Positions 48,001 through 60,944 of a stretch of DNA of 64,000 bases are shown one piece after another. Below the pieces are notes generated by a model, which was not told the DNA's origin, made no database searches, and was given only the letters and a program-made list of their open reading frames with translations. The stretch comes from Pagrus major. Lineage: Eukaryota > Chordata > Actinopteri > Spariformes > Sparidae. The position numbers and the translations under genes were made by a program. Every line of letters starts with the position of its first letter. Positions within the stretch are counted from its first letter, which is position 1. The stretch is from assembly GCF_040436345.1 (NCBI RefSeq), contig NC_133230.1, positions 16,688,197 through 16,752,196 on the forward strand, in the 5' to 3' direction.

Positions 48001-51000
48001 ACTGTTAGACCATCATAATACAAAATGTATCCCTGTTGTCACAAATCTCCGGTGTGTGTGTGTGTTTTAAGTTGTACATGCAGAAGTTCCAGCTGAAAGG
48101 CGAACGTTTTGGTGGAGGTGCCGGATTTTTTGGTCGAGGAGGGAGGGGTGGATTCAGAGGGGGTGGATTCAGAGGAGGGCTCAGTCGTCAGGGTGACACC
48201 TGCTACAAGTGCGGAGGGACCGGACACTGGGCCATGGACTGCAAGGGACGAGGTAATATACAGTGATGCATATTCACAAATTAACACCTGTTTAATTTGT
48301 TTTAATAAAAAACTAACGAGGCAAACTTAAATCTGTGTCAGTAAGACATCAAACAACTTGTTCTCTTTTAAGTTTCCCAACCAGTTATTCTTCCTCTCAG
48401 TGTGTCATCCTTTTTATGGTGTCATATGCTAAATTCCTGTGATTGTTTTGAAGTGAAAGCCTATTTGCCCGAACACACTAGGATCACACTTTATCTTATA
48501 TTCTGCTGAGGGGAGGGTGTTTAACATATATACTAAACATGAACTCAGAATTGTTTGTATTGATGAACAACAAATACCTCTGAACTCTGTGTTTTTGCAG
48601 CCCCTCCCCCTCCCGTTGCCGACGACCGGCCTGCTGAAGAGGAGCCGTTTGAGCTGCCCACACTGGAGGAGGTTGCCAGGGCAACCGGGACACTGCGACC
48701 TCAGCCTCTGGGTAAACTTTTGAACTTAATGTCTGTTTAGAGGATGCTGCTTTCCACCTCAACAAACAAGTTTTTTTTGTGACTGGGCAGTTCTGAATGT
48801 GTTCCCTCAGTAGATTTTTAGATTTGTCTGTTTGTGTTACAAAATTTAACGCCACTTAGTCCAGTATGTCGGATTTAGTGTTATCTAACATTTATCTGTT
48901 CATGTTAGCGCTAACAAGGACAGTGGAGGTTTAGAAACGGAGCAACTGAAAAGATTCAAATACTTCCGTAATAAATTTCGCCATTTTTATCAAGTCTTGT
49001 GATTTTGCTGCAGTAATGCATTGTTTGAGAGAACTTCCTTCAGAATCAGTAAATATTAATTGCAGTATTACGTGTTTCTGTGTTTGTCGTGTGTAAATCC
49101 TGATGTTTGTGTGTTCCAGTGGCATCTCCCAGTATCAATGAGGAGCAGCAGTGCCAAGAAAAGGGGTCGGACGTGAACCCTACAGATGAGGTGTTGCTGA
49201 ATGTGATTCGTCCTGACTATGAGCGTCCTGCTGCTCCACCTCCGGTGGAACCACTTTATGAACTCACAGATGATGGGAAAGTCCAGGGTAAACACTTGTA
49301 TATTTAAATACAATGGGGCAAAACAAAAAAAAAGTAAGTGCCATGCATTTGTTCAAGCCTTCTATTTGTGTGTCTGTTTAGAAACACCTGCCGGGGTGTA
49401 TGCAGCTCTGAGAGACCTCGGCTATCAGTCATTTAGACCAGGACAGGAGGAGGCCATCATGAGGATCCTGTCAGGTATGTACTGTACAGTACAGTACACA
49501 CACCAAACATACACACATCTGTACACCTAAAATCTCTGTATTCATGTTTGTCCCTTACTTTTTCTCTAGGTCTCTCTACCCTCGTAGTGTTGTCCACAGG
49601 AATGGGTAAATCTTTGTGCTACCAGCTCCCGGCCTACCTGTACGCGCAAAGATCAAAATGCATCACTTTGGTCATTTCACCTTTAGTCTCGCTAATGGAT
49701 GACCAGGTAATCACCTCATTTTAGTATATTTATATAGTGTTTGATCTCATTCCACTTTTATTTAGTAATTTTTATAAGATGAGAGCTGTTATTGCAACTA
49801 GTGCTGAGCTGACCTGTTTTTCTCATTCAACACATTTCATTGTGTTAACCCACATATGAGTAATATGTTACACTGTAAACTGAACACACACACAAAAACT
49901 GCACATAAAGAAACCAGCCAACATTTTGCTTAGCATAATTAAAAGTCAAGAGCAAATGACCCCTTTCATTTTGACCAGTGATCCAGGTAACACATTTTGT
50001 TGTGAATTCCCCTTGTTTGTGTAGCTGTCTGGCCTGCCAGCCAATCTGAAGGCAGCCTGTATTCACTCCAACATGACGAAGAAACAGAGAGAAGCTGCGA
50101 TAGAAAAGGTAACAGATGCAATAGGAGTCTTCAGAAAGACTTCAGAAACCAAACCTTTTGACATCTCATTCGTCTATAGATTTAATGTAAAAAATCATGC
50201 ATTATTCCCTTTTTACTGTAAACTGTATATAGGTATTCTGATAGTAACGTAATGCAGGGGAGAAATCTTGAAACTTGACCTGAATCTATTATATGTTTGA
50301 CAATATTTTGAGTACTGTGGTCCTCTGTTTCTCCAGGTGAAATCAGGCGAGGTGTGTGTGTTGCTCCTCTCTCCAGAGGCTCTGGTTGGTGGAGGTGGTT
50401 CAGGCACTGGGTGTCTACCATCTGCTCAGGAGCTCCCTCCTGTGGCCTTTGCCTGTATAGACGAAGCTCACTGTGTCTCAGAGTGGTCACACAACTTTAG
50501 ACCCTGCTACCTGAGACTCTGTAAGGTGGGTTAATTACATGTGTGTGTATGGGGGGGGTTCATTTACTGCTAGTTGACCTGCCTGTTCTCGATTAGTGTA
50601 AATAAATATGTGATGTGTTTGTAGGTACTAAGGGAGCGTTTGGGAGTGCAGTGCTTGCTGGGACTCACGGCTACAGCAACACTGTCCACTGCTCTGGACA
50701 TCGCACGACATCTAGACATCACTGATCAAGATGGCATCGCGGTCCGATCTGCAGCAGTGCCTCCTAACCTGTATCTGTCTGTGTCCATGGATAGAGAAAA
50801 GGATCAGGTGATCCATATGAGACGTTTTTTAAATTATGCTCAGTCTAAATGTTTCTAATTGCTGGAGAAAAGTTGTATGTATGTGTCTGTCTTGAAGTAA
50901 TTGCAATTTTTCTACTTTTCGATTTCTTACCAGGCTTTAGTATCGCTGTTAAAAGGTGACCGTTTCGGTTGTCTGGACTCCGTCATCGTCTACTGCACCA

Positions 51001-54000
51001 GAAGAGAGGAGACGGTTCGCGTGGCGGCGCTGCTCAGGACCTGCCTACAGGGGGTGCTGGTCAAAGAAAACAAACAAATCAGCAACAGGACAGAAATCAA
51101 CCCTGTAGGACAGAAAAAGAAAGATCTGGGTAAGGGTTAAATTATTCATATTTTTGATTGTTTAAAAGCTTGTTTATTTTTCATTCAAGTGAAGAAATAA
51201 AACTAAAAACTATGTGTTACGACCATCTCTCTCTCTGACTCAATGTCTCTGACTCAATGTCTCTGTCTGCTCTTCTACCATTTAGCGAGGAAGAAGATCC
51301 GTAAACCACTGAAATGGCAGGCGGAGTCGTACCACGCAGGCTTGTCTGCATCAGAGCGCCGTCGGGTTCAGAACAACTTCATGTGCGGCGAGCTCAGAAT
51401 CGTGGTGGCCACTGTGGCCTTTGGCATGGGCCTCGATAAATCTGATGTCCGTGGTATCATCCACTACAACATGCCCAAGGTGGGTAGTGATGTCGTTAAT
51501 CTGAATATGGTATTGTTTTCTACTCAAAACGCAACGGCTACTTGGTCAGATAGATTGCATTTGATCTTAAACTCAGATATTAAAACTAAAACCAAACTAC
51601 TGTGTAGAATTAGGGTCCAAGTCTCTTCTTTTATGTATTCCTTTATTGGTAAATGTTCTTGCAGAGCTTTGAGAGCTACGTTCAGGAGATTGGGAGAGCG
51701 GGAAGAGATGGAGATCCTGCACACTGTCACCTCTTTCTGGACCCCGAGGTAAGACTTTAACTATCTGGCTAGACTAAAGCCTAGATTTAGTTATTTTGCA
51801 GTTTCAGTGATGGATTGTAGACCGAGCGTTTGTTGTCAGGGCTCCTCGGCTGTGGAATGACCTGCCTGAGGACCTTCTTTTAAATCACTTTTAAAGACTT
51901 ATTTTTATTGAAAGGCCCACCCATAAGGGTGTTTAAATTTGTAGGTTTATTTTTTCCTTTTACTTAGACTTTTCATTATTCTAGAAGTCGTGCTTTTGCA
52001 CGGCTCTATTTAAATGTACCCATTGCTTTTTTTTTGAATCATTATATTATATTATTATTATGTAAGCTGTCTTTTTTTTTAATTTAAAATGTTCTTTACA
52101 GTGCATTATATCATTTTTTCTTTCTTCCTGTGAGGCTCTCTGGTGGTCTTTTCTTTGTGCTCTCACCTTCACCAACATATAATAATAATTATATATAAAT
52201 TCTATAATAAATAAAATAAAATAAAAGTATAAACACATCTGTGTCTGTGTGTAGGGTGGAGACCTCCATGAGCTACGTCGTCATATCTATGCGGACACAG
52301 TGGACTACTACACAGTGAAGAAACTGGTGCAAAAAGTTTTCCCTCCGTGTAAATGTAAACAGATACACCAGAAACAACAGGAACTTGTAGAGGTAACTCT
52401 GCCTGTGTGTTTGTATGTGTCAACTGGTACTAAAGACACTCATAAAACTTTCCACTAAATAAAGACTGTCTGTCTGTGTGTACAGGAAATTGAAGACTCT
52501 GAGCTGCTGGAAATTATGGATGTGTGTGATGAGGAGAGCAGCCTGAACCCTCCCAGTCAGCAGGACACAGTGGTGCCATCGACTGTACAGGTACTTGAAA
52601 GGGAAAATAGTCTTAATATCTTTTAATATCTTCTGAAAGAACTAAGTAAATTGAAGTTTATACAATAAAATGTGGTTGCTAAGTTTTAGTTTATTTTAGC
52701 AAAGATACATTTTTATGAAGTTATCTGTAAACGAAAGAAGGGTTTTTGACAGAATTAATGCGTCATTTGATATTGTTTTCACTGCAAGGAGGCGTCACAT
52801 CCCGATGCAGCCGACCTACTGCCCCAAGAACACAGAGATGAAGGAGAAAAGGAGAGGGGGGTGAAAGGCGAGCAGACAATTCAAGACGAGGAAGCTGATG
52901 GTTCCAAGAAGCAGATGGATTGGCTGAAGGATCAGGAAGAGGAGGATAGTTATTGGCCCAGGGAGCGAGTGTGTCACACGCATGAGAGAGCGATTCCCAT
53001 CCAAGAAACTGTGGAGGCTCTGGACATCACAGAGGAAGGTAAGTGGATACGCACACCAGGGCATGTACATGAATAAATCAGTAAAACTAAAAATAGAGGT
53101 ACTGACAGATGATGTAAGTGGGAGAACAGGGATACATACCAGGCATCTTTCTCAGGAATTAGGAACGCAACATGTTTAGTTTTATTATTAAACTGCATTC
53201 ATACATGTCATATCAAATATCATGTAATGTACTTGAAAAGTTCTAGATTTCTTTCTCTTTAAAAGCTGTACACACCCTGCTTACCGTTCATTCAGAATAA
53301 AGTAGAATTCTGTGCCTTTGACGCTTCAAATGCACAAAATCCTGTTAAAAAAATACAGTAGTAGAAGAAACGACAGAGAAAGAAGAACAAAACCTGTTGA
53401 AAATGTGCTTTGTTTTTGTGTGTGTTTCAGGAGTAGAAACACTGCTCTGCTATCTGGAGCTGCATCCTCAACGCTTTGTTGAACTCATCCACCCCACGCT
53501 GTCTGTGTGTAAAATCAGCTGCTATGATGGACCAAGACAGCTCCAGAAAATCACTAAAATGTATGAAATGTCTCTTATTCTTTTAGAATAGATCTTTATA
53601 AATGTGCCAGACTGCACTATGTGTGCACGAATATGTCTTTGTTCATATAAAGATTTAGAACAACAATGTTTTCGTTACATATTTGAAATGACAAAGATAA
53701 ACTGTTTAAATCCCATCAGATTTATCTTACTTTACTTTGCACAGTTGCCCTCCGGTTGCGGTGGTGTTGGCCAGACGGCGGATGGCAGGCGAGCGAGTGG
53801 AGTCATGTGATCAAGTGGAGTTTGATGTTGTTGAGGTTGCGGACACAATGGGATGGCAGCTCCCTATGGTGAAGAGAGGACTCAGACAGCTGCAGTGGAG
53901 CTCTGGTAATACAAGTTTAACAAATACACAAAGCATGGAGCAGCCCTGACTCTTTATGGCCTTTTCCATTTCTCTTTTTTTACTTGATGTTGCTTCAGTA

Positions 54001-56770
54001 GTCTTTAATATTTGTCGTCTTCTGGGTTAGATTTTTTTTGCAGAATTAAAATCCCATTAACAAGAATCCACACAGACACAGAAGCAAAACACACAGCAGG
54101 AAAAAGACATCTCTTTCTGCCTTGTACTTTTTTCCTCCGTTTTCTGTAAACTTTAGGATAACAGACAAGAAAGTGAACAAAGTAAAAATTTAAGAATGAA
54201 GACAACCATAAATATTTGTGTTTCAGCTGGCGGACGTAGCGGCATCCACGTTGAATTCTCCTCCATATCCTTTTACTTCCGTTCCTATGGCGACCTCAGC
54301 GATGTGGAGATGGACAGAGTGTGTCAGTTCCTTCATAATCGGGTGCAGAACCAAGAGAGAACGCAGCTCTACCAGCTGACTGCCTGCTTCAAGGCCTTCA
54401 AAAGGTACAGATACAGTAAAGCTGAATTTTTTACCCTCCAGTTAAATGTATCATAAAACCCTGGAAACGTGTTTTTCACAGCCTTAATAATGATTTTTAT
54501 AATGTTTAAAAGTAAATTGTTCTCCTTTCGTGTTCGTATCTTCTGAATGCACGTCTGCATCACCTTGTGTCCTGTGTTGCAGTGTTGCATTTCTCCATGT
54601 GTCATCCTGCGTTGACGATTTGGATGAGAGTCGCAGCCTCCACCTGAAAAGCCTTCTTTCTGAGTACTTCGACAAGAGGCGGGACCGAAGCCACACACTC
54701 GCACCAGTGGACGTTGAGGAGCTCGAAAAATATAATGTAAAACACACGATTGTTACCAGGAGTTTCAGCTGGATTTGTGTTTTAAATGGTCTGAATTTTG
54801 TTGTTAATTTGTTGTTTTTTCATGTTTGTAGTTGTTGGACTGGGAGAATCAGATCAGAGCGGATATCAGGAGTTTTCTCTCCAACCGGAGTGATGAGAAA
54901 TTCTCTGGAAGAGCCGTCGCTCGGATCTTACACGGCATAGGTGAGAGCGCGCACACACATAAATCTGATGAATTTCCTACAAAATAACAGTGTTGAAGGA
55001 AGTATTCAGGTTCTTTACTTGAGTAAAAATACTAATATCATGCTGTTAGAAAACTTCACTATAAGTAAAAGTCCTGCGTCAAAAATGTCAGTAAAAGTAC
55101 ATAAGTAAAATAAGGAAAATTTACCTAAAGTATTAAAAAACAAAGTATTTCAGTGCAGAAAAACAGCCCCTCGAACTGTCAAACAATTATCTGTTACATC
55201 ATTTGAATATTTTTACCCATGCATTAACCTAAACGTAGGATTTTACTTTGCCGACTATTTTCTTCATTAACTATGTGATTATTTGGTTCTGAAAAAGGTA
55301 ACGCAATTCAAGTGACACCTTCACAATGCTTGTGTTGTCCAACCAATAGTAGATAAGATTATTTCAGATTATTAGAAATGAATTAAAATTCTTAAAATAA
55401 TTAAAAGGAAAAGGAGAAGCTGGACCACAAAATGTTTTTGCTTGATAAATTGGTGATTGGTGATTACAAAAGTATGAAATTCAATTTTTGTCAATGGATT
55501 AATTGACCAATCACATCAGCTGTACTTAATTAGTTAATTAACAATTAACTTAAGCTGTCGAACAATTGTAAATGAGTAAAAAAGTACAGTATTTCCCTCT
55601 GAATTGTAGAAGTGGCATGAGAAGAAAATATTCAAGTAAAGTTGAAGTACCTTAACATTTCGAAGTACAGTACTTGAGTAAATGCATGTTACATTCCACC
55701 ACTGAGTATGTGAAGTGTCATTGTCATGATCAGTTTTGAATCTATTGCACTCGCCAATCATTTTATGAACTTAGTAAATATTTTTTTTCTCTCACAAAAT
55801 GAGTTTTTACTTTGCATTTAACATGAAGGTTTAACTTGACCTTACAGGTGACGAAAACATGCAGATTTAACAATTCAGTGCCTCAGCTACAAAACCAGAC
55901 AGCAGGTTATCCAGTGAAAAGACCAACAGGACTCTTGAACCTCTAGAGGGTGTTAGAGGATCAATGAATACATACTGAAGCTGGACTCAGAGAATAGAAT
56001 GTGGAAAGACTAACCATTTTTATCATCATATTCTCAGTTTACATACATAAAACATTTAGAGTCTGTCCCATAGAGGCTATTTTTTTTTCTGTCAAACACA
56101 AAAAATCAGCTTCTCTCTTAGACTTGGTTCAAGCTGTCCCAACTCTCCTCTTTTCATTTGGTTATGACATTGTTTTCATGACAATGTTATCTTAAGGTGT
56201 GGTCACATCTTCACAAGCCCTTGACCCAAGCACAGCTGTCCAGTAAATCTAAAGCTTACACCAGCTTTGTTGTTATTTCGTAAGTCTTCTGTATTCTTGC
56301 TCTTAACATGTCTCAGACTAGAAAACATTTCCTTAACTGTTCAAATTTTGCAAATAAAACCAGGTGTGAAGTGACCCCTGTGAGCCCCAGGAGCTTATTT
56401 AAAACTAGAAAAACTTCTACCAACTGAAGAGGTAGATCAGGACTCATTTCATCAGACGTCTCTGTCTTGATAAAGAATTGACAGTCCAAACAAGAGGGAC
56501 AACAATATCAAGAAGTCCAGGACTTTACCCAGTCAAGTTTTTAATAATCTAAGCCTGGTGTAAAGTTCAATTATCAGCTGTGGATCAACATATGTGCTTC
56601 ATTTGAGGACTTCCATCTTCCAAAGTTGAAATCAAATCTCTGTTTCAGGGAGTCCTTGTTATCCGGCTCAAACCTACGGCAGGGACAGACGCTACTGGAG
56701 GAAGTACATCCAGTTTGACTTCAACCAGCTCATCAGACTGGCCACCCAGGAAATCATTCGCTTCAAGTGA
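45048..56770 (+). CDS. recql4: ATP-dependent DNA helicase Q4
   Basis: RECQL4 joins an Sld2-like replication-initiation N-terminus to a RecQ 3'-5' helicase. Its 28 coding exons give 1598 residues (human 1208): 45048-45131, 45321-45354, 45446-45543, 45648-45794, 45948-46099, 46320-47451, 47533-47615, 47713-47812, 48072-48252, 48601-48711, 49120-49287, 49382-49474, 49570-49706, 50025-50108, 50337-50525, 50625-50807, 50934-51129, 51286-51479, 51665-51748, 52255-52392, 52486-52590, 52789-53038, 53431-53560, 53745-53905, 54227-54404, 54583-54736, 54832-54940, 56649-56770. [18 protein letters not shown] and [12 protein letters not shown] match the Sld2-like part. Exon 6 (378 codons, Lys/Glu/Arg/Ser-rich) explains most of the extra length. 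An RGG-like patch precedes a CCHC zinc knuckle (C654, C657, H662, C667). Helicase motifs: [15 protein letters not shown] (803-809), IDEAH (909-913), [24 protein letters not shown] (1130-1138). The C-terminus ([20 protein letters not shown]) follows human. All introns are GT-AG. Confidence 0.96.
51815..51990 (+). mobile_element. Fragment of the 3' end of a LINE-type ORF in recql4 intron 19
   Basis: GGGCTCCTCGGCTGTGGAAT reads [13 protein letters not shown], a tail motif I know from the C-termini of several fish non-LTR retrotransposon ORFs. It ends at a stop and is followed by an AT-rich stretch with polypurine/T runs to about 52240. Too short to assign a family. Confidence 0.45.
54990..55705 (+). 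repeat. Full-length 'AGTACTTGAGTAAAAGT' repeat in the last recql4 intron, with a nested element
   Basis: Left end AGTGTTGAAGGAAGTATTCA, then TTTACTTGAGTAAAAATAC and AAGTAAAAGTCCTGCG. The right side has TCCCTCTGAATTGTAGAAG, TACAGTACTTGAGTAAATG and GTTACATTCCACCACTGAG. This is the best-preserved pair of ends in the window. From about 55245 to 55535 the order is interrupted by a copy of the 'ATTAGTTG' family. Confidence 0.7.
55245..55535 (-). repeat. 'ATTAGTTG' family repeat nested in the 54990-55705 element
   Basis: It contains AAGTGACACCTTCACAATGC, TTGTGTTGTCCAACCAATAG, GAGAAGCTGGACCACAAAAT and GCTTGATAAATTGGTGATTG, in the same order as the blocks at 5250-5500 (GGTGACATCTTTCAATC, CCAACAGTCC, GGAGCTAGAACCAGCAAAT). 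Confidence 0.55.
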
Positions 56771-56928
56771 CCGTCCGAATGTACACATGCTCTTATACTC
56801 CTGTGGAACAGTTTTGATGGATTTTTTTGCTTTTGTATAATTTTTATTCCATCATGTTGAATTATTTAGTCTGTTGTATGTTTTCTACAATGTAAAGATT
56901 TATACGTGTGCGTAGTGAAGTTGTAATT

Positions 56929-56934
56929 AATAAA
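56929..56934 (+). terminator. recql4: recql4 polyadenylation signal
   Basis: AATAAA 158 bp after the stop codon, followed by T- and GT-rich sequence. Confidence 0.75.
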
Positions 56935-57626
56935 ATCTATTTTTCTAGCTTTGTTGTCCCGTGACATTTATTTCCAACATCTCAAGAGTATCCCCTCAGA
57001 AGGTATCTTATCTTGTTTTTAGTTTTGATCTCTGTTCTGTCCCAAGTATCTTATCTTGTTTTCAGTGGTTTTTGTTAGATCATGGACTCAAAAGCATATA
57101 ATGGTCGTGACCCAGAAATGAGCTGGTATGAGGAAGTAGAAATAGAAAAGGGAAAAATGCAAATATTGACGGGAAGTTCTTGTGACAAGAAAATCTGTGT
57201 AATGATTAGTCACTGAAGTCATGTGTGGGATTTTCCTCAATTTCTCACCTTTGGTCAGTGTTTACTCAACCTCAGCAGGGTGACACGTGACCTGTGTGGA
57301 TTATTAACATTTATAAAACAGGCTTTATTTGTATTGCAGTGCTGTACAAAGTTACGGTGAAATAAGTAAGCTAATCCTTTTTACTACAGGTAATTCAAGC
57401 TCAGTTCTGCGACTGCACACCTATATCTTATTGTTAATGTGACTGTGGCATGTAGTTTCAGAACAGTCACCGTGTTTTTCCAGGTTTGCATCCTGGGAAG
57501 ATGAGGCTCAGGTAAATGTTCTGAGTTTAAGAAAAAGTTTTGACTTTTTAAGGAATTTGCTTATTTGAGTTCTTAAGAACCAGCACTGATGATGCACGAC
57601 CAGAGCAGCAGCCTGAACTATGTGTT

Positions 57627-58179
57627 TTAAAGGAGACACATTATGCTAATTTTCAGGTTCATATTTATTTGTTTGTTTGTTTAATATTTATATATTTTAT
57701 TTTGGGTTACTACTGGAATAGGTTTACATGCTTAAATGCTCAAAATCGGTTTTCTCAGACTGCCCAGTGCTGCAGCTCTGTATTCGTCCTCTGTCTGAAA
57801 CACTCTGTTTTAGCTCCCGTCTCTTTAAGACCCTCCCAGTCTGCTCTGATTGGTCGGCTCACACACGTCTGAGCCAGCACCAATAACAACAACAGAGCAG
57901 TTGTGCTAAATGAATTCTTAATTGCCAAATTCAGTGCTCGCCATTAAATTATGCAAATGTGTGACTCTGTGACGTAGTGTGATGTCACAAAGTCACGGAA
58001 TTAAAAGCGGGGCTACTGACGAGGCGTTTGAGGAGCAGTGTTTTCTGTGGGAGAGAGTAGCTTCTGTCGGTACAGATTTGAACCTTTTTAACTTTCAAGA
58101 CCTTTAACATGCAAAAAAGGACATTTAACACTGAAGTAAAGGGGGGAAAAAACTAAAAAGCATAATAGGTGTCCTTTAA
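57627..58179 (+). mobile_element. Non-autonomous DNA element (MITE-like) with TTAAAGGA...ATTATGCT terminal inverted repeats
   Basis: Left end TTAAAGGAGACACATTATGC; the right end, reverse-complemented, is TTAAAGGACACCTATTATGC. The interior has TTCAGGTTCATATTTATTTG, GGAATAGGTTTACATGCTTA, AAACACTCTGTTTTAGCTCC and GTCTGCTCTGATTGGTCGGC, which I recognise from an abundant teleost repeat. It appears almost complete and has no ORF of its own; the 67-codon ORF inside is incidental. The family name is not assigned. Confidence 0.75.
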
Positions 58180-59366
58180 CAGTGGACTCTGGCTTTTACA
58201 TATCTGCTGTGGCTCTGACAACATGTCATAAAAAGTGAAGAATGACCAACGCCTAATGAACCTGAGCAGTCTTTCTCTTAAAACAAACTGTCGTCATCTT
58301 TCCATCAGCCATTAATCTCAGTGGATGTGATATCACAGACAAGTTGACCTCAAACAAGATTTAACTTCAAACTGCTCCTCTCAGTGGTCAACATTAGAAT
58401 AGTCTAGCAGAAGCTTCCAGGTGACAATATTCACACTGTATCTCTGCAAGAGAAACCGGAAAAAGAAAAGCAGAGCCTTTTCTGGAAGAGGTTGGGTAAA
58501 AGTCAACAACAACCACTCCTGAGGGATGTTTAATCTTAGTGTAAGTGTAACAGTGAGTCAACATGTACGGTATCAAGACCCTGAAACTGAAGCAGCTCAA
58601 TGAAATCCTGCCATTGTTAATTTTATTATGTACTTCTGTGCTTTTCTGACTGAAATGTCAAAAGGTCTTTTTTGCAGATTTTTTTCAGAAGTAATGAGAA
58701 TTCTTTAAAGGTCTCGTTTTTTGCTCATTCATTCATTTTACTTTTAGTGTCTCTATCTGTCTTCCCTTTCTGTCTGTGAAGTCTGCCGCCCCGTACCGAT
58801 GCTACTGTAAAAAATGTACAGTATTTTGCTATAAAATGTACGAGAAGCTCCAAGGTTCAGTTTTAGAGTTAATTATCATGTGTGTTTTATTAGGGGATTG
58901 AGTTGAATGACTCCAGGGGCTCATAAAACCTTTTCAGGCTGCAAAACTTCAGAATTATGGATTTCTTTTGTTGGAAAGCTGACTTCAGGGAAATCCACTT
59001 TTCCTCCGTCAGCATCTACATGCTGTAATCTGCATTTTTCTTTTAACAACATATGCTTAAAGGATCAGTACACAACCTAAACGCTGTCATTAAATGGGTC
59101 ATTTTGTCTGAGGGAAAGTGAGACACTGGTCATGCTTGTGGCCACGCAGACAGCATACTGTATACAGTATGTACATGTCATGTCTTCCCCTAAGTGCGAT
59201 GAGTTGTCAGCGGACTCTGTCCCTAATGAAGACATTCACATAACCTGTAAAATGAGGAGATTAGACGAGAGAGATAAAGAGGAAGTCAAGTTTCCACTGC
59301 ACCTCTGGCTTTGTTCATGCAGAGGTCACAAAGTATACAACAGATGTGATCGCTCTCTGGTTTGTA

Positions 59367-59702
59367 TTAAAGGTGCACTACGTAGTTTTGGGGAAGACAT
59401 TTTAATCAGAGAGAAAGACCTAAACAAACTAAATAAACAAACTCTTTTTGTTTTCATAATTGAATAAACTGAATAAACAAACTGACCTTAAAGGTCAACA
59501 CAATTTCAAGCTGTTTTACTTTGTTTATATTTGGCGGACCCTGCCACCTTTCTTCAAACAGCGTTATGGGGACCTTATTTTCCTCTGAGAACAGCTTGTT
59601 TATTCATTTACGGAAAAATGGTATTATTACCTCATTAATACTGTAAATATTAATACGCTGAGTTTGAATTTCTTCTCCAAAAACTACACAGTGCCCCTTT
59701 AA
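59367..59702 (+). mobile_element. Complete TTAAAGG-GCACTACGTAG element (336 bp) with about 40-bp terminal inverted repeats
   Basis: Left end TTAAAGGTGCACTACGTAGT; the right end, reverse-complemented, is TTAAAGGGGCACTGTGTAGT and continues TTTTGGAGAAGAAATTCAAA. Half copies lie at 18376-18485 and 29318-29460. The size, imperfect terminal inverted repeats and lack of coding capacity fit a MITE. Confidence 0.75.
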
Positions 59703-60923
59703 ATGCAATCTGTGCAAACAAAATGGTAAACCCTCTGGAGGTCATCTTGACCTGGGCGAGACTTCTGATGGCCCTGTGTCCCGCCTCCTCCCTTCAGAGC
59801 CACTGCTCCAAAACAACTTGCAGTGTGTGACTACAGACTTCCCCATTGCTCTCGCTGGCCAGCTGGGAGGATGTTCAACAAGCTCTCTTAGCTTTATTAT
59901 TCTAATAAATATATTAAAAAAAAGCAACTCTGTTAAATGCCTTAAACGCATAAACACAAGCAAAATAGCCTTTTCAAACATACCTCAGTCCGAAAAGACT
60001 ACGTTTTGTTAGTACTCACTGCTGTCAAGCTAGGTTGTTAGTGTGTACTGGGAAATTTTGGCCTCACTTCCTCTGTCGTTCTTGTGCCGCTAGCTCACCA
60101 ATAGCTTTAGCAATATATCTACCTAGCCTTACACGGGTGGTGTGTGTGCAGGCAGGTATGTAGCTACACAGACAGCAAGCCTGTCCGATCTTTTCATATG
60201 GGCTGAATAAGTTGATTAGATGGGCTTATTAGAGGCCTGCAGCAGCCAGTTACTGGATTTTTTTCTTTTATTTGTCAGAGCATTTTATTTATTGATTGCT
60301 GAAGAGATTTTCCACAAATATAACAGGTTTTTCTAGAATAACTTAGCAACCCTCGCTGCTACATGGAACTTTAAACTGGTTGTGAAACGGTCTCAATAAG
60401 GCCAGAATCGCCAGAATCAACAAAAATGAAAGTTCCTTGTAGTCGCTATGAAAGAAATAAAACAGAAATGAGTAGAGTTTTGAAAGAGTTTTAATTTTCA
60501 AAACAAGGCAAAATACAAAACAAATATGCAATAGTGTATATATTCAGACATTTTTATACATTTAGCTTTATCATAATTGGTGCAGCAAATACTGTAAACT
60601 CAAACTGTATCGCCTTTTCTTTAACAAATATATGTGTGTGTGCTACTCATCGACAGACACTTTGAATAAAAAGCACAAAAAACAACTGTGCAAAGCTGTG
60701 TTACATGTAATACATGTAAATCACAGCGGATCGCAAGGGGAACAAAATCACACTTTTCACACACAAAGACACACACAGTGCTGAAAAACAACAAGAGGAA
60801 GAAAATCACTTCTACACTTTGACACTTTTACTGCCAGTAGACGCGGTCACGGTGCACTTGAACCGTCCGTCACTGATAGTGCGTCAGTACAAAGTGCTGA
60901 GCGAGGATGATGTGTGCAGATGC

Positions 60924-60944
60924 GTGTGTGTGTGTGTGTGTGTG
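60924..60944 (+). repeat. (GT)n microsatellite
   Basis: A pure GT run of about 10 units, inside the likely slc39a4 3' UTR or just downstream of it. Confidence 0.9.

Larger units (their letters stand above)
56940..60480. other. Intergenic between convergent recql4 and slc39a4
   Basis: It contains the two DNA elements listed separately (57627-58179 and 59367-59702). Two near-identical phrases TATCTTATCTTGTTTT at about 57004 and 57049 form a small direct repeat. I found no convincing exon; the 111-codon ORF at 59132-59467 has no family features and runs into the 59367 element. Confidence 0.5.

Noticed and set aside
59132-59467. 111-codon ORF between recql4 and slc39a4
   Set aside because: No family features, and its 3' third lies inside the 59367 mobile element.
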